Shown: piece by piece, positions 1 through 11,283 of the stretch
How positions within the stretch are numbered: position 1 is the stretch's first letter
Layout: each line of letters opens with the position of its first letter
DNA from: Betaproteobacteria bacterium
GTDB lineage: Bacteria > Pseudomonadota > Gammaproteobacteria > Burkholderiales > Ga0077523
DNA length: 64,000 nucleotides
Assembly (NCBI GenBank): GCA_016125475.1
Contig: WGLR01000012.1
Coordinates: forward strand, 124,001-188,000
Reading direction: 5' to 3'
Made by a program: the position numbers and the translations under genes
Notes under the pieces: generated by a model
Database searches by the model: none
What the model was told of the DNA's origin: nothing
The model's input: the letters and a program-made list of their open reading frames with translations, nothing else

Positions 1-92
1 ATGCACCCGTGATCGTCCAGAACAATCGCAAGATGCTGATCGAGATGACGCCAGCGAAGATCGATGAACTCCTCGCGGAGCTGTCCAGATGA
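1..92 (+). CDS. nuoE: NADH-quinone oxidoreductase subunit E (3' end only)
   Basis: Only the last 29 codons are inside the window, reading A-P-V-I-V-Q-N at the left edge and ending L-S-R-stop. An APV(I/V)VQ(I/N)N segment near the C-terminus is typical of the 24-kDa subunit, which carries the N1a [2Fe-2S] cluster and pairs with NuoF in the NADH-dehydrogenase module. The stop codon overlaps the nuoF start (ATGA), so the two are probably translationally coupled. Identification rests on this short segment plus its position directly before nuoF. Confidence 0.85.
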   Translation, partial: APVIVQNNRKMLIEMTPAKIDELLAELSR

Positions 93-1411
93 GAACCTCG
101 CACCCACCGTTTCCCGAGGGCGCGTACGGATCCGACGCGGTCATTCTCAAGGGGCTGGATGGCAGCAACTGGCGTCTGAAGGATTACGAGGCGCGCGGCG
201 GCTATCAGGCCCTGCGGAAGATCCTGACCGGGGGCATCACGCCCGCGGCCGTGATCGACGAGGTCAAGAAGTCGGCCCTCCGCGGCCGGGGAGGGGCGGG
301 TTTTCCCACGGGCCTCAAGTGGAGCTTCATGCCGCGCAACTATTCGGGGCAGAAGTACCTCGTGTGCAATTCCGACGAAGGGGAGCCGGGAACCTTCAAG
401 GATCGCGACATACTGCGCTACAACCCGCACATCGTGATCGAAGGCATGGCGATCGCGGCCTACGCGATGGGGATTTCCGTCGGATACAACTACATCCACG
501 GCGAGATCTGGGAAGTCTACGAGCGTTTCGAGGAAGCCCTGGAGGAGGCCCGTGCGGCGGGCTACCTCGGCAACCGGATCATGGGTTCGGAATTCGACTT
601 CGAACTCCATGCGCACCACGGTTTCGGCGCCTACATCTGTGGCGAGGAGACGGCCCTGCTCGAGTCCCTGGAAGGCAAGAAGGGGCAACCGCGCTTCAAA
701 CCTCCGTTTCCCGCGAGTTTCGGGCTGTACGGGAAGCCGACCACCATCAACAACACCGAAACGTTCGCGGCCGTTCCCTGGATCATCGTGAACGGCGGCG
801 AGGCGTTCCTCGAGCTCGGCAAGCCCAACAACGGCGGTACGAAGATCTTCTCGGTGTCGGGTGACGTCGAGCGGCCCGGCAACTACGAGGTGCGGATGGG
901 AACGCCGTTCGCCTCGCTGCTCGAAATGGCCGGTGGCATGCGCGGAGGGCGGAAGCTGAAGGCCTGTATCCCCGGCGGCTCGTCGATGCCCGTGCTGCCC
1001 GGCGACATCATGATGCAGACGGACATGGACTACGACTCGATCGCGAAGGCCGGGTCCATGCTCGGCTCCGGTGCCGTGATCATCATGGACGACACGCGAT
1101 GCATGGTGAGGTGTCTCGAGCGGCTGTCCTATTTCTACTACGAGGAATCCTGCGGCCAGTGCACGCCCTGCCGTGAGGGCACGGGCTGGCTGTACCGGGC
1201 GGTCCACCGCATCGAGACGGGGCGCGGCCGCCCGGAGGACCTCGACATGCTCAATTCGATCGCCGACAACATCCAGGGCAGGACCATCTGCGCGCTCGGA
1301 GATGCCGCCGCGATGCCGGTACGTGCGTTCATCAAGCACTTCCGCGACGAATTCCAGTATCACATCGATCACGGAACGTGTCTGGTCGGCGCGCTCGCGA
1401 AGGCGGCGTGA
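89..1411 (+). CDS. nuoF: NADH-quinone oxidoreductase subunit F
   Basis: This is the 51-kDa subunit of complex I, which binds NADH and FMN and passes electrons to the N3 [4Fe-4S] cluster at the tip of the peripheral arm. The 440-residue length is normal for the family. The glycine-rich NADH/FMN motif [13 protein letters not shown] lies near residue 66. The N3 cluster ligands are visible as C355-x2-C358-x2-C361 in ESCGQCTPC, and C401 in TICALGD. The start ATG overlaps the nuoE stop. NuoG follows after 9 bases in the same operon. Confidence 0.97.
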   Translation: MRTSHPPFPEGAYGSDAVILKGLDGSNWRLKDYEARGGYQALRKILTGGITPAAVIDEVKKSALRGRGGAGFPTGLKWSFMPRNYSGQKYLVCNSDEGEPGTFKDRDILRYNPHIVIEGMAIAAYAMGISVGYNYIHGEIWEVYERFEEALEEARAAGYLGNRIMGSEFDFELHAHHGFGAYICGEETALLESLEGKKGQPRFKPPFPASFGLYGKPTTINNTETFAAVPWIIVNGGEAFLELGKPNNGGTKIFSVSGDVERPGNYEVRMGTPFASLLEMAGGMRGGRKLKACIPGGSSMPVLPGDIMMQTDMDYDSIAKAGSMLGSGAVIIMDDTRCMVRCLERLSYFYYEESCGQCTPCREGTGWLYRAVHRIETGRGRPEDLDMLNSIADNIQGRTICALGDAAAMPVRAFIKHFRDEFQYHIDHGTCLVGALAKAA

Positions 1412-1420
1412 GGCGGATCC

Positions 1421-3814
1421 ATGGATAACCCGAAGATGATCAACCTTGAAGTGGACGGCCGTGCCGTTCAGGTGCCCGAGGGCAGCATGGTCATGGAGGC
1501 GACCAATCGTCTCGGCATCTACGTGCCGCACTTCTGCTGGCACCGGAAACTCTCCATCGCCGCGAACTGCAGGATGTGCCTGGTCCAGGTCGAGAAGGCG
1601 CCCAAGCCCCTGCCCGCCTGCGCGACGCCGGCAACGGAGGGCATGAAGGTCTTCACGCACTCCGACCTTGCCGTGCAGGCGCAGAAGGGCGTGATGGAAT
1701 TCCTGCTGATCAATCATCCGCTCGACTGCCCGATCTGCGATCAGGGCGGGGAGTGTCAGCTCCAGGACCTCGCCGTGGGCTACGGGGGTGCGGCGTCGCG
1801 TTACGGCGAACAGAAGCGGGTGGTGCCACGCAAGGACGTCGGGCCACTGGTCGCCGCGGAGGAGATGACGCGCTGCATCCACTGCACGCGATGCGTCCGC
1901 TTCGGCCAGGAAATTGCCGGCATCATGGAACTCGGCATGGCGGGCCGTGGGGAACACTCGGAGATACTGTCCTTCGTGGGCCGAACCGTCGATTCGGAAC
2001 TGTCGGGGAACATGATCGACCTGTGTCCGGTCGGCGCCCTGACTTCCAAGCCCTTCCGCTACACGGCTCGCACCTGGGAACTCGCCCGTCGCCGCACGGT
2101 GAGCCCTCATTGCGGACTCGGTGCCAACATGGTCGTGCAGGTAAAGGGCAACCGCGTGATGCGCGCCCTGCCGCTCGACAACGAAGCCGTCAACGAGTGC
2201 TGGCTCTCCGACAAGGACCGCTTTTCCTACGAGGGGCTCAACTCGTCGGACAGGCTCGTGCGACCGATGATCCGCAAGGACGGTAAATGGCACGAGGTCG
2301 ACTGGCAGAGCGCGCTCGAGATCACCGCGGAAGGCATCCGTAAGGTCCTGTCGTCGCAGGGCGGTGCCCAGGCGCTGGGGCTGCTCGCGAGCCCGCACGG
2401 CACGCTCGAGGAACTCCATCTCGCGGGGAAACTCGTGCGCGGGCTCGGCAGCGACAACGTCGACTTCCGGCTTCGTCGTTCGGATTTCTCGCTGGACCGC
2501 GCACGCAGGGGCATTCCCTGGCTGGGCGCTTCGGTGGCCGCGCTGAGTGGCTTCTCGCGTGTGTGCGTGGTCGGTTCCAACCTTCGCAAGGATCATCCTC
2601 TCCTCGCCGCGCGCATGCGCGTGGCCGCACGCAAGGGCATGCGGCTCGCGATGATGGGATCGTTCTTTCACGATCCGCTGATCCCGCTCGTCACGAGCGC
2701 TCGGGTGGCGCCGGCCGCGCTCCCGCGCCTGCTCGCCGAGACCGTCGTCGAGTGCGCCCGGTTGCGCAACACCGAGGTAGCGGCCGCCCTGCGGCAGGTC
2801 ACGGGTTCGTCGGTACCCGGAGAACAGGCGAAGGCATTCGCCCGGTTTCTCGCTGCGGAGGACGGGTCCGGTCTCATCCTGCTCGGTAACGAGGCGGAGC
2901 ATCACCCCCAGGCCGGTCTTGTCGAAGTGCTCGTGCGCGAACTGTGCCGCCTGACCGGTTCGGGGTCCGGCTTCCTGGGCGAGGCCGCCAACAGCGTCGG
3001 GGGCTACGTGGCGAAGGCGACGCCGCAGGCCGACGGCCTGGACGCGTCGCGCATGATCAGCGAACCACGCAAGGGATACGTGCTGCTCGGGTGCGAGCCC
3101 GAACTCGACTGCGCCGACGGCGCGGCGGCCCTGGCCGCGATGCACGCCGCCGACTTCGTCGTCGCGCTCTCGCCCTTCACGCACCGCGCCGCGGAATATG
3201 CGAACGTCCTGCTGCCGATGGCACCGTTCACCGAGACGGGTGGTACGTTCGTGAACACCGAAGGCCGTGTCCAGAGTTTCCAGGGTGTCGTGCAGCCGCT
3301 CGGCGAAGCACGGCCGGGATGGAAGGTGCTGCGCGTGCTCGGCAACCTGCTCGGCGTGCCCGGTTTCGACTTCGACAGCGTCGAGGACGTCCGGAAGGCG
3401 GCCCTCGGTGACGCGGACACGCTCCAGTCGCTGCTCGACAACGGTCTCGGCGACGTGCAGGTCCCGCCGTTGCCGGCGGCCGTTCCCGGTCTGCAGCGGG
3501 TCGGCGATGTCCCGATCCACTTCGCGGATCCCCTGGTTCGACGCGCGCCTTCGCTTCAGAGAACCCGCGACGCCGAACCCCCGCAGGCATCGATGAACGC
3601 GAGGACACTCGTCGAGCTCGCCGTGGCCGACGGTGATCAGGTGCGTGTCACGCAGGGGGACGCGTCCGTGATGCTGTTCGCGGCGCTCGACGATCGTGTG
3701 CCGGATCACTGCGTCCGGATCGCGGCGGGGCATCCGTTCTCGGCCGGGCTGGGTCCGCTGATGGGCGACGTGCACATCGAGCGCGTCGCCGCGACCTCGC
3801 GAGCGAGTGCCTGA
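1421..3814 (+). CDS. nuoG: NADH-quinone oxidoreductase subunit G
   Basis: This is the 75-kDa iron-sulfur subunit of complex I. The N-terminus has a [2Fe-2S] ferredoxin domain with C39, C50, C53 and C67. It is followed by the His-Cys cluster region (H99, C103, C106, C112) and a [4Fe-4S] set (C152, C155, C158 and a later LCPVGAL cysteine). The rest is a molybdopterin-oxidoreductase-like domain that is catalytically inactive in complex I. At 797 residues it is a normal length for betaproteobacterial NuoG. The C-terminal 200 residues are the most divergent part, as is usual. The next gene begins one base after its stop codon. Confidence 0.96.
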   Translation: MDNPKMINLEVDGRAVQVPEGSMVMEATNRLGIYVPHFCWHRKLSIAANCRMCLVQVEKAPKPLPACATPATEGMKVFTHSDLAVQAQKGVMEFLLINHPLDCPICDQGGECQLQDLAVGYGGAASRYGEQKRVVPRKDVGPLVAAEEMTRCIHCTRCVRFGQEIAGIMELGMAGRGEHSEILSFVGRTVDSELSGNMIDLCPVGALTSKPFRYTARTWELARRRTVSPHCGLGANMVVQVKGNRVMRALPLDNEAVNECWLSDKDRFSYEGLNSSDRLVRPMIRKDGKWHEVDWQSALEITAEGIRKVLSSQGGAQALGLLASPHGTLEELHLAGKLVRGLGSDNVDFRLRRSDFSLDRARRGIPWLGASVAALSGFSRVCVVGSNLRKDHPLLAARMRVAARKGMRLAMMGSFFHDPLIPLVTSARVAPAALPRLLAETVVECARLRNTEVAAALRQVTGSSVPGEQAKAFARFLAAEDGSGLILLGNEAEHHPQAGLVEVLVRELCRLTGSGSGFLGEAANSVGGYVAKATPQADGLDASRMISEPRKGYVLLGCEPELDCADGAAALAAMHAADFVVALSPFTHRAAEYANVLLPMAPFTETGGTFVNTEGRVQSFQGVVQPLGEARPGWKVLRVLGNLLGVPGFDFDSVEDVRKAALGDADTLQSLLDNGLGDVQVPPLPAAVPGLQRVGDVPIHFADPLVRRAPSLQRTRDAEPPQASMNARTLVELAVADGDQVRVTQGDASVMLFAALDDRVPDHCVRIAAGHPFSAGLGPLMGDVHIERVAATSRASA

Positions 3815-3815
3815 C

Positions 3816-4844
3816 ATGGACCTCCACTACCTGGAACAGTTCTTCGGGCCGATGTGGCCGTTCGTCTGGTCCATCGCGAAGATCGTCGCGATCGTGCTGC
3901 CACTGTTCATCGCGGTGGCGTACCTCACGTTCGCGGAGCGCAAGATCATCGGTTACATCCAGGTGCGGGTGGGCCCCAACCGGGTAGGCCCGAAGGGATG
4001 GCTCCAGCCGATCGCGGACGCGCTGAAGCTGATGACGAAGGAGATCATCGTCCCGACCGGCGCGAACAAGTTCCTGTTCCTCATGGCGCCGATCCTGTCG
4101 ATCATGCCGGCCCTCGCGGCGTGGGCGGTGATTCCCTTCGACCCGAATCTCGTCCTCGCCAACGTGAATGCCGGTCTGCTGTACGTGATGGCGATCACTT
4201 CCATGGGCGTGTATGGCGTCATCATCGCGGGCTGGGCGTCCAATTCGAAGTACGCATTCCTGGGCGCACTGCGATCGGCCGCGCAGATCGTGTCCTACGA
4301 GATCGCGATGGTGTTCGCGCTGGTGGGCGTGCTGATGATGTCGCACAGCCTGAATCTCGTCGAGATCGTCCAGCGCCAGGGCAGTGGCTGGGGGCTCGTG
4401 TCGTGGAACTTCATCCCGCTCTTCCCGCTGTTCCTCGTGTACCTGATCTCGGGCGTGGCAGAGACCAACCGTGCCCCGTTCGACGTCGCCGAAGGCGAAT
4501 CGGAGATCGTCGCCGGCTTTCACGTGGAATACTCGGGCATGGCCTTCGCGGTCTTCTTCCTGGCCGAATACGCGAACATGATCCTCGTCTCCGCGCTGGC
4601 CGCGATCATGTTTCTCGGAGGCTGGCTCTCGCCGGTCCCCTTCCTGCCGGACGGATTTCCGTGGCTCCTCGCGAAGATCGCGTTCGTGCTGTTTCTCTTC
4701 CTGTGGTTCCGGGCGACCTTCCCGCGCTATCGCTACGACCAGATCATGCGACTGGGCTGGAAGGTGTTCATTCCCGTGACCCTGGTGTGGCTCATCGTCA
4801 TCGGCGGCTGGATGCAGACGTCGCTGTGGCTCTGGCAGAAGTGA
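3816..4844 (+). CDS. nuoH: NADH-quinone oxidoreductase subunit H
   Basis: This is the ND1-type membrane subunit at the junction of the peripheral and membrane arms, where quinone enters. The hydrophobic 342-residue protein has about eight membrane segments. It carries the family signature [20 protein letters not shown] near residue 35 and the acidic loop [20 protein letters not shown] near residue 218. I chose ATG at 3816, giving [11 protein letters not shown]. An in-frame GTG nine bases upstream would add three residues and overlap the nuoG stop. Confidence 0.96.
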   Translation: MDLHYLEQFFGPMWPFVWSIAKIVAIVLPLFIAVAYLTFAERKIIGYIQVRVGPNRVGPKGWLQPIADALKLMTKEIIVPTGANKFLFLMAPILSIMPALAAWAVIPFDPNLVLANVNAGLLYVMAITSMGVYGVIIAGWASNSKYAFLGALRSAAQIVSYEIAMVFALVGVLMMSHSLNLVEIVQRQGSGWGLVSWNFIPLFPLFLVYLISGVAETNRAPFDVAEGESEIVAGFHVEYSGMAFAVFFLAEYANMILVSALAAIMFLGGWLSPVPFLPDGFPWLLAKIAFVLFLFLWFRATFPRYRYDQIMRLGWKVFIPVTLVWLIVIGGWMQTSLWLWQK

Positions 4845-4854
4845 GGTACGGATC

Positions 4855-5343
4855 ATGAATCGCGTCCGGGAATTCTTCAGCACCTTCCTGCTCTTCGAAC
4901 TCGTGAAGGGCATGATGCTGACGGGGCGCCACCTCTTCGCGCGCAAGATCACCGTGCAGTATCCCGACGAGAAGACGCCGCAGAGCCCCCGGTTCCGAGG
5001 TCTCCACGCGTTGCGCCGCTATCCGAACGGTGAAGAGCGGTGCATCGCCTGCAAGCTCTGCGAAGCGGTCTGTCCCGCACTGGCGATCACGATCGAGTCG
5101 GAACCCCGCGAGGACGGCACGCGGCGCACGACCCGCTACGACATCGATCTCACCAAGTGCATCTTCTGCGGATTCTGCGAGGAGTCCTGTCCCGTGGATT
5201 CCATCGTCGAGACCCGCCTGTTCGAGTATCACGGCGAACGCAGGGGCGATCTCGTCTACACCAAGGAAATGCTCCTGGCCATCGGTGACCGGTACGAGCA
5301 GCAGATTGCCGCCGACCGGGCATCCGACGCCGCCTATCGCTGA
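4855..5343 (+). CDS. nuoI: NADH-quinone oxidoreductase subunit I
   Basis: This is the 23-kDa (TYKY) subunit holding clusters N6a and N6b, the last but one step before quinone-proximal N2. Two ferredoxin motifs are present: [12 protein letters not shown] near residue 63 and [12 protein letters not shown] near residue 102. The 162-residue length and the N-terminal amphipathic region match betaproteobacterial NuoI. It lies 10 bases after nuoH and 10 bases before nuoJ. Confidence 0.97.
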   Translation: MNRVREFFSTFLLFELVKGMMLTGRHLFARKITVQYPDEKTPQSPRFRGLHALRRYPNGEERCIACKLCEAVCPALAITIESEPREDGTRRTTRYDIDLTKCIFCGFCEESCPVDSIVETRLFEYHGERRGDLVYTKEMLLAIGDRYEQQIAADRASDAAYR

Positions 5344-5353
5344 GCCCCGACTC

Positions 5354-5992
5354 ATGACGTACTCGTCCATCGTCTTCTATGCCTTCTCCCTGATCCTCGT
5401 GGCCTCGGCGCTGCGCGTGATCACCGCCCGCAACCCCGTGCACGCCGCGCTGTTCCTCGTCCTGTCCTTCGTGACGGCGGCCGGGCTCTGGCTGCTCCTC
5501 GAAGCCGAATTCCTCGCGATCGCGCTCGTGCTGGTCTACGTCGGCGCCGTGATGGTCCTCTTCCTGTTCGTGGTCATGATGCTCGACATCAATCTCGACC
5601 GCCTCAGGGAGGGATACTGGGACTACCTCGTTCCCGCTCTCGTGGTGGCCTTCGCGATGCTCGCCGAAATGGCCGCGGTCCTGTGGGGCAAGTACTTCAG
5701 CCTCGGGAGCATGCCGCCACCGGCGCCGCTGCCCGCGAACTACAGCAACACGCGCGAGCTCGGACGGCTGCTCTACACCGATTACGTCTACCCCTTCGAG
5801 ATCGCGGCCGTCATCCTGCTCGTCGCCATCGTCGCCGCGATCGCGCTCACCCTGCGACGTCGGAAGGACAGCAAGTACGTCGATCCGGCACGCCAGGTCG
5901 TCGTGCGTCGCCGCGACCGCGTGAGGATCGTCTCGATGGCAGCCGAGAAGCCGCGGACAGCCGTACAGGAGACCGAGGAGGTCACGGGCTGA
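5354..5992 (+). CDS. nuoJ: NADH-quinone oxidoreductase subunit J
   Basis: This is the ND6-type membrane subunit. Five hydrophobic segments can be counted in the first 170 residues. They include the conserved [22 protein letters not shown] region and the [16 protein letters not shown] helix that contains the family pi-bulge. The 212-residue protein ends in a basic and acidic cytoplasmic tail. The start ATG is 10 bases after the nuoI stop, and nuoK starts two bases after the stop. Confidence 0.95.
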   Translation: MTYSSIVFYAFSLILVASALRVITARNPVHAALFLVLSFVTAAGLWLLLEAEFLAIALVLVYVGAVMVLFLFVVMMLDINLDRLREGYWDYLVPALVVAFAMLAEMAAVLWGKYFSLGSMPPPAPLPANYSNTRELGRLLYTDYVYPFEIAAVILLVAIVAAIALTLRRRKDSKYVDPARQVVVRRRDRVRIVSMAAEKPRTAVQETEEVTG

Positions 5993-5994
5993 TC

Positions 5995-6300
5995 ATGATT
6001 TCCCTCTCACACTACCTCGTGCTGGGCGCCATCCTGTTCGCGATAAGCGTCGTCGGCATCTTCCTGAACCGCAAGAACGTGATCATCCTGCTGATGGCGA
6101 TCGAACTCATGCTTCTCGCCGTCAACCTCAACTTCATCGCCTTCTCCCATTTCCTGCACGACCTGGCCGGCCAGGTGTTCGTCTTCTTCATCCTGACGGT
6201 GGCTGCCGCGGAGTCGGCGATCGGCCTCGCGATACTGGTGGTGCTGTTCCGGAACATCCGCAGCATCAATGTCGACGATCTGCGCTCGCTGAAGAACTGA
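5995..6300 (+). CDS. nuoK: NADH-quinone oxidoreductase subunit K
   Basis: This is the ND4L-type membrane subunit, 101 residues with three transmembrane helices. The conserved buried glutamates of the proton path are seen in helix 2 ([14 protein letters not shown]) and helix 3 ([13 protein letters not shown]). An ATG-ATC-ATG cluster makes two starts possible. ATG at 5995 gives [11 protein letters not shown], which is the normal length for the family. Confidence 0.95.
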   Translation: MISLSHYLVLGAILFAISVVGIFLNRKNVIILLMAIELMLLAVNLNFIAFSHFLHDLAGQVFVFFILTVAAAESAIGLAILVVLFRNIRSINVDDLRSLKN

Positions 6301-6302
6301 AA

Positions 6303-8303
6303 ATGAAGGGACTCTACCTCGTCGTTCCTCTCGCGCCGCTCGCTGGTGCCGTCGTGGCCGGCCTCTTCGGCCGATTCGTGGGGCGTGCCGGTGCGCACGT
6401 GGTCACCATTCTCGGCGTCCTCGTGTCCTTCATCGCATCGGTCGCGATCTTCCAGGACGTGACGGCCGGCCACGTGTTCAACGGTCCCGTCTACACCTGG
6501 CTCGTGTCGGGCGACATCCACCTCGAGATCGGCTTCCTCATCGATTCGCTCACGGCGACGATGATGCTCGTCGTGACCTTCGTGTCGCTGATGGTGCACA
6601 TCTACACGATCGGCTACATGGCCGACGACCCCGGCTACCAGCGGTTCTTCAGCTACATCTCCCTGTTCACCTTCTCGATGCTCATGCTCGTGATGGCGAA
6701 CAACTTCCTGCAGCTGTTCTTCGGCTGGGAAGCGGTGGGGCTCGTCTCGTATCTCCTGATCGGGTTCTGGTACACGCGCCCGACCGCGATCTTCGCGAAC
6801 CTCAAGGCGTTCCTCGTGAACCGGGTCGGCGACTTCGGCTTCATCCTCGGCATCGGCCTCGTCCTCGCGCACTTCGGCTCGCTCGACTACGCGACGGTCT
6901 TCGGGCTGGCGCCCGCGCGCGCGGCCGACACGATCTCGATCTGGGGGGGCGCCCAGTGGTCCCTGCTGACGGTGATCTGCCTGCTCCTGTTCGTGGGCGC
7001 CATGGGCAAGTCGGCGCAGTTTCCGCTCCACGTGTGGCTGCCGGATTCCATGGAAGGTCCCACCCCGATTTCCGCGCTGATCCACGCGGCGACCATGGTC
7101 ACCGCGGGTATCTTCATGGTGGCGAGGATGTCGCCCCTGTTCGAGCTCTCGGACACCGCGCTCTCCGTCGTTCTCGTGATCGGCGCGATCACGGCGCTCT
7201 TCATGGGCTTCCTGGGGATGGTCCAGAACGACATCAAGCGCGTGGTCGCCTATTCGACGCTTTCGCAGCTCGGCTACATGACCGTGGCCCTCGGGGCCTC
7301 CGCCTACTCGGTGGCGATCTTTCACCTGATGACCCACGCGTTCTTCAAGGCGCTGCTGTTCCTGGCCGCCGGCTCGGTGATCATCGGAATGCACCACGAC
7401 CAGGACATCCGGAACATGGGCGGCCTGCGCAAGTACATGCCCATCACCTGGATAACCTCGCTCGTCGGATCGCTCGCGCTGATCGGCACGCCGTTCTTCG
7501 CCGGCTTCTATTCGAAGGACAGCATCATCGAGGCCGTCGGGGCCTCGCACATCGCCGGGAGCGGATTCGCATACTTCTCCGTGGTGGCGGGCGTTTTCGT
7601 GACGGCCTTCTACAGCTTCCGGATGTATTTCCTGGTCTTCCACGGCAAGGAACGTTTCGGCGCCCAGGGACACGGTCACGAGGCGGCGCATCATGATGCC
7701 CATGCGGACGATCACGCGCACGGCGGCCCCCCGAACGAGTCGCCGTGGGTCGTCACCGTTCCGCTGATCCTGCTCGCGATTCCGTCCGTGGTGATCGGCT
7801 TCATCGCGATCGAACCCATGCTGTTCGGCAACTACTTCGGACAGGCGATACACGTCGCCGAACACCACGAAGCCATGGCGGACCTGCGCGAACACTTCCA
7901 CGGCGCGGTCGCGATGGGTCTCCATGCCTTCACGGCACTGCCGTTCTGGCTGGCGGCCGCCGGCGTCGTCGTGTCGTGGGTGTTCTATCTGAGGCGGCCG
8001 GACATCCCGGCCGGCCTCGCCAGCCGGTTCCGCGGCCTGCACACGCTGCTCGTCAACAAGTACTACTTCGACGAGATCTACAACGCGGTCTTCGCCGGCG
8101 GCGCACGTGCGCTCGGCACGGCCCTCTGGCGCGTGGGCGACGTCACGATCATCGACGGACTCGTCGTCAACGGAACGGCCCGCGTGATCGGATGGTTCTC
8201 ACAGATCGTCCGGAAGTTCCAGTCCGGATTCATTTACCACTATGCGTTCACGATGATCATCGGCGTCTTCGCGCTGTTGACGTGGTGGTTCGTCAGGACG
8301 TGA
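6303..8303 (+). CDS. nuoL: NADH-quinone oxidoreductase subunit L
   Basis: This is the largest antiporter-like membrane subunit (ND5), 666 residues with about 16 transmembrane segments and the C-terminal lateral helix. The proton-translocation signature runs through GWEAVGLVSYLLIGFW and the KSAQFPLHVWLPDSMEGPTP region. A histidine-rich loop with nine or more His near residues 458-478 interrupts the second half. Such loops are common in proteobacterial NuoL and vary in sequence. It starts two bases after nuoK. Confidence 0.96.
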   Translation: MKGLYLVVPLAPLAGAVVAGLFGRFVGRAGAHVVTILGVLVSFIASVAIFQDVTAGHVFNGPVYTWLVSGDIHLEIGFLIDSLTATMMLVVTFVSLMVHIYTIGYMADDPGYQRFFSYISLFTFSMLMLVMANNFLQLFFGWEAVGLVSYLLIGFWYTRPTAIFANLKAFLVNRVGDFGFILGIGLVLAHFGSLDYATVFGLAPARAADTISIWGGAQWSLLTVICLLLFVGAMGKSAQFPLHVWLPDSMEGPTPISALIHAATMVTAGIFMVARMSPLFELSDTALSVVLVIGAITALFMGFLGMVQNDIKRVVAYSTLSQLGYMTVALGASAYSVAIFHLMTHAFFKALLFLAAGSVIIGMHHDQDIRNMGGLRKYMPITWITSLVGSLALIGTPFFAGFYSKDSIIEAVGASHIAGSGFAYFSVVAGVFVTAFYSFRMYFLVFHGKERFGAQGHGHEAAHHDAHADDHAHGGPPNESPWVVTVPLILLAIPSVVIGFIAIEPMLFGNYFGQAIHVAEHHEAMADLREHFHGAVAMGLHAFTALPFWLAAAGVVVSWVFYLRRPDIPAGLASRFRGLHTLLVNKYYFDEIYNAVFAGGARALGTALWRVGDVTIIDGLVVNGTARVIGWFSQIVRKFQSGFIYHYAFTMIIGVFALLTWWFVRT

Positions 8304-8310
8304 GGCCGCG

Positions 8311-9795
8311 ATGACTTCCACGCCACTGCTGACCCTCGTAATCTGGGTGCCCATTCTCTCCGGGGCACTCGTGCTGGCCACGGGTTCCGATCGCAACGCC
8401 GGGCTCGCGCGCGCGGTCGCGCTGCTCGGCGCACTCGCGGGCTTCGTGGTCGCCATACCGCTCGCGATCTACTTCGATCCGTCGCTCCACGGCATGCAGT
8501 TCGTCGAGCACACGCCCTGGATCACGCGCTTCAACGTCAACTACGCGCTCGGCATAGACGGGATCTCGCTACTCCTGATCCTTCTCAACAGCTTCACAAC
8601 CATCCTGGTGGTCGTCGCGGGCTGGAAGGTCATCGAATCCCGAGTGGCGCAGTACATGGCCGCGTTCCTCGTGATGTCGGGCCTCATGAACGGCGTCTTC
8701 GCCGCGACGGACGCGCTGCTCTTCTACGTGTTCTTCGAGGCGACGCTCATCCCCATGTTCATCGTGATCGGTGTATGGGGCGGGCCGAACCGGGTTTACG
8801 CGTCCATCAAGTTCTTCCTGTACACGCTGCTCGGATCGCTCCTCATGCTGATCGCGCTGCTGTACCTGTACCGCACGAGCGGCGGCAGCTTCGCGCTCGC
8901 TGATCTCTACCGGTTGCCGCTGTCGATGAACGCGCAGGTGCTTCTCTTCTTCGCGTTCCTGATCGCGTTCGCCGTGAAGGTTCCCATGTGGCCGGTGCAT
9001 ACGTGGCTCCCGGATGCCCACGTCGAGGCGCCGACCGGCGGCTCGGTCGTGCTGGCTGCCATCATGCTGAAGCTCGGGGGATACGGCTTCCTGCGTTTCT
9101 CCCTGCCCATAGCGCCGGATGCGAGCCACGCACTGGGCGGCCTCATGATCGCGCTGTCACTCATCGCGGTCGTCTACATCGGTCTCGTGGCACTCGTCCA
9201 GACCGACATGAAGAAGCTCATCGCGTACTCCTCGATCGCGCACATGGGATTCGTGACGCTGGGGATGTTCCTGTTCGAGCGGCTGGGCGTGCAGGGTGCG
9301 ATCGTCCAGATGATCTCGCACGGGTTCGTGTCCGGCGCACTCTTCCTGTGCGTGGGCGTCATGTACGACCGGCTGCATTCGCGGCAGATCGCCGACTACG
9401 GTGGTGTCGTGAACACGATGCCGGTGTTCGCGGCCTTCTTCATGCTGTTCGCGATGGCCAACGCCGGCCTGCCGGGGACGAGCGGCTTCGTCGGCGAGTT
9501 CATGGTCATCATGAGCGCGATGAAGGTCAATTTCTGGTTCGCGTTTCTTGCTGCCAGCACGCTCATCTTCGGCGCGGCCTACACGCTCTGGATGTACAAG
9601 CGCGTCGTGTTCGGCGCCGTGGCGAACGCCAAGGTCGCCTCGCTCAAGGACATCGAGTCCCGCGAGTGGCTGTTCCTCGGGGTGCTGGCCGTCGCCGTGC
9701 TCTGGATGGGCATTCATCCGGCACCGTTCAACGCGGTGCTGGAGACCCCCGTCGCGGATCTGCTGCAGCATGTCGCGAAGAGCAAGCTGCCGTGA
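8311..9795 (+). CDS. nuoM: NADH-quinone oxidoreductase subunit M
   Basis: This is an antiporter-like proton-pumping subunit (ND4), 494 residues with about 14 membrane segments. Conserved stretches are FYVFFEATLIPMFIVIG near residue 145, carrying the essential glutamate, and KVPMWPVHTWLPDAHVEAPT near residue 225, carrying the channel lysine. It starts seven bases after nuoL. A 36-base gap separates it from nuoN. Confidence 0.96.
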   Translation: MTSTPLLTLVIWVPILSGALVLATGSDRNAGLARAVALLGALAGFVVAIPLAIYFDPSLHGMQFVEHTPWITRFNVNYALGIDGISLLLILLNSFTTILVVVAGWKVIESRVAQYMAAFLVMSGLMNGVFAATDALLFYVFFEATLIPMFIVIGVWGGPNRVYASIKFFLYTLLGSLLMLIALLYLYRTSGGSFALADLYRLPLSMNAQVLLFFAFLIAFAVKVPMWPVHTWLPDAHVEAPTGGSVVLAAIMLKLGGYGFLRFSLPIAPDASHALGGLMIALSLIAVVYIGLVALVQTDMKKLIAYSSIAHMGFVTLGMFLFERLGVQGAIVQMISHGFVSGALFLCVGVMYDRLHSRQIADYGGVVNTMPVFAAFFMLFAMANAGLPGTSGFVGEFMVIMSAMKVNFWFAFLAASTLIFGAAYTLWMYKRVVFGAVANAKVASLKDIESREWLFLGVLAVAVLWMGIHPAPFNAVLETPVADLLQHVAKSKLP

Positions 9796-9831
9796 CGCCC
9801 GCGGCCATCTGAACAACCAGCGGAGACCCGC

Positions 9832-11283
9832 GTGATTCTGACCTCTGCCGATTTCCTTCCCGTGTGGCCGGAAGTGCTGCTGCTCGTGATGGTGTGCGTG
9901 ATCCTGATCGCCGACCTGTTCCTGCGGGACGAGCAGCGGGGCGGCACGTACGCGCTCACGCTGCTCACGCTCGCCGCGTGCGCGCTGGTGACTGCCGCGT
10001 CCTCGCGAACGGACGTGTCGTTCGCGTTCCACGGAATGTTCGTGGACGATCCGATGAGCGACACGCTCAAGATGATGGTCTACATCTCGGTCGCGGCGAT
10101 GCTGGTTTACTCGCGCGGTTACGTGCGCCTCCGCGGCATGTATCGGGGCGAGTTCTTCACGCTCTCGCTGTTCGCGACGCTTGGGATGATGGTCATGATC
10201 TCGGCCAATCACTTCCTGATGCTGTACCTGGGCCTCGAACTGCTGTCGCTTTCGCTCTATGCGCTGGTCGCACTGCACCGGGAGTCGGCGGACAGCACGG
10301 AAGCAGCCATGAAGTATTTCGTCCTGGGCGCCCTAGCTTCCGGGATGCTGCTCTACGGCATGTCGATGATCTACGGTGCGACCGGGTCTCTCGAGATACC
10401 TCGTGTCGCGGATCGCATCGCCACCGGCAGCGCGAACATGACCATCCTGCTGTTCGGCCTCGTGTTCGTGGTGGCCGGGCTCGCATTCAAGCTGGGGGCC
10501 GTTCCGTTCCACATGTGGGTGCCGGACGTCTATCAGGGCGCGCCCACTTCGGTTGCACTCTTCATCAGCACGGCCCCGAAGCTGGCCGCGTTCGCGTTCG
10601 CGATCCGCATGCTCGTGCAGTCCCTCGGGCACGGCTCCCTGCTGATCGAGTGGCAGCAGATGCTCATCCTGCTTGCGATCCTGTCGATGGCCGTGGGCAA
10701 CATCACGGCCATCGCGCAGACCAACCTCAAGCGGATGCTCGCGTATTCCACGATCTCGCACATGGGATTCCTGCTGCTCGGGATACTCTCCGGGACCGTC
10801 AGCGGCTACTCGTCGGCGATGTTCTACGTGGCGGTCTACGCGCTGACCGGGCTCGGGACCTTCGGCATGATCCTCCTCCTGTCGCGCGAGGGCTTCGAGG
10901 CCGATCGTCTGGAGGACTTCAAGGGGCTGAACCGGCGCAGTCCCTGGTACGCATTCCTGATGCTGCTGCTGATGTTCTCGATGGCGGGCATTCCGCCGAC
11001 GGTCGGCTTCTACGCCAAGCTGTCGGTGCTCGATGCCGTCGTGCAGGCAGGGTACACGTGGCTCGCCGTGCTCGCCGTCGTCTTCTCGCTGATCGGTGCC
11101 TTCTACTACCTCCGGATCGTGCGGCTCATGTACTTCGACGAGCCCGTGGACACGACACCCATCCAGTCCGACTTCGGCGTCCGCGTACTCCTGTCGATCA
11201 ACGGCATCGCGGCACTCGTCGTCGGGATCGTGCCGGGCTGGCTGATGACCATCTGCCAGCGCGCGATGCAGGCGACTCTGTGA
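9832..11283 (+). CDS. nuoN: NADH-quinone oxidoreductase subunit N
   Basis: This is an antiporter-like proton-pumping subunit (ND2), 483 residues with about 14 membrane segments. Family signatures are [20 protein letters not shown] near residue 126 and [20 protein letters not shown] near residue 221. I chose the GTG start, preceded by a GGAGA-like ribosome-binding site. The stop codon overlaps the GTG start of the NUDIX gene, so the latter is the last cistron of the nuo operon. Confidence 0.96.
   Translation: MILTSADFLPVWPEVLLLVMVCVILIADLFLRDEQRGGTYALTLLTLAACALVTAASSRTDVSFAFHGMFVDDPMSDTLKMMVYISVAAMLVYSRGYVRLRGMYRGEFFTLSLFATLGMMVMISANHFLMLYLGLELLSLSLYALVALHRESADSTEAAMKYFVLGALASGMLLYGMSMIYGATGSLEIPRVADRIATGSANMTILLFGLVFVVAGLAFKLGAVPFHMWVPDVYQGAPTSVALFISTAPKLAAFAFAIRMLVQSLGHGSLLIEWQQMLILLAILSMAVGNITAIAQTNLKRMLAYSTISHMGFLLLGILSGTVSGYSSAMFYVAVYALTGLGTFGMILLLSREGFEADRLEDFKGLNRRSPWYAFLMLLLMFSMAGIPPTVGFYAKLSVLDAVVQAGYTWLAVLAVVFSLIGAFYYLRIVRLMYFDEPVDTTPIQSDFGVRVLLSINGIAALVVGIVPGWLMTICQRAMQATL

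Noticed and set aside
6012..8042. A long minus-strand open frame opposite nuoL
   Set aside because: It mirrors the hydrophobic codons of nuoL, giving a His/Arg/Glu-rich product without any domain; similar mirrors exist opposite htpG and nuoH.
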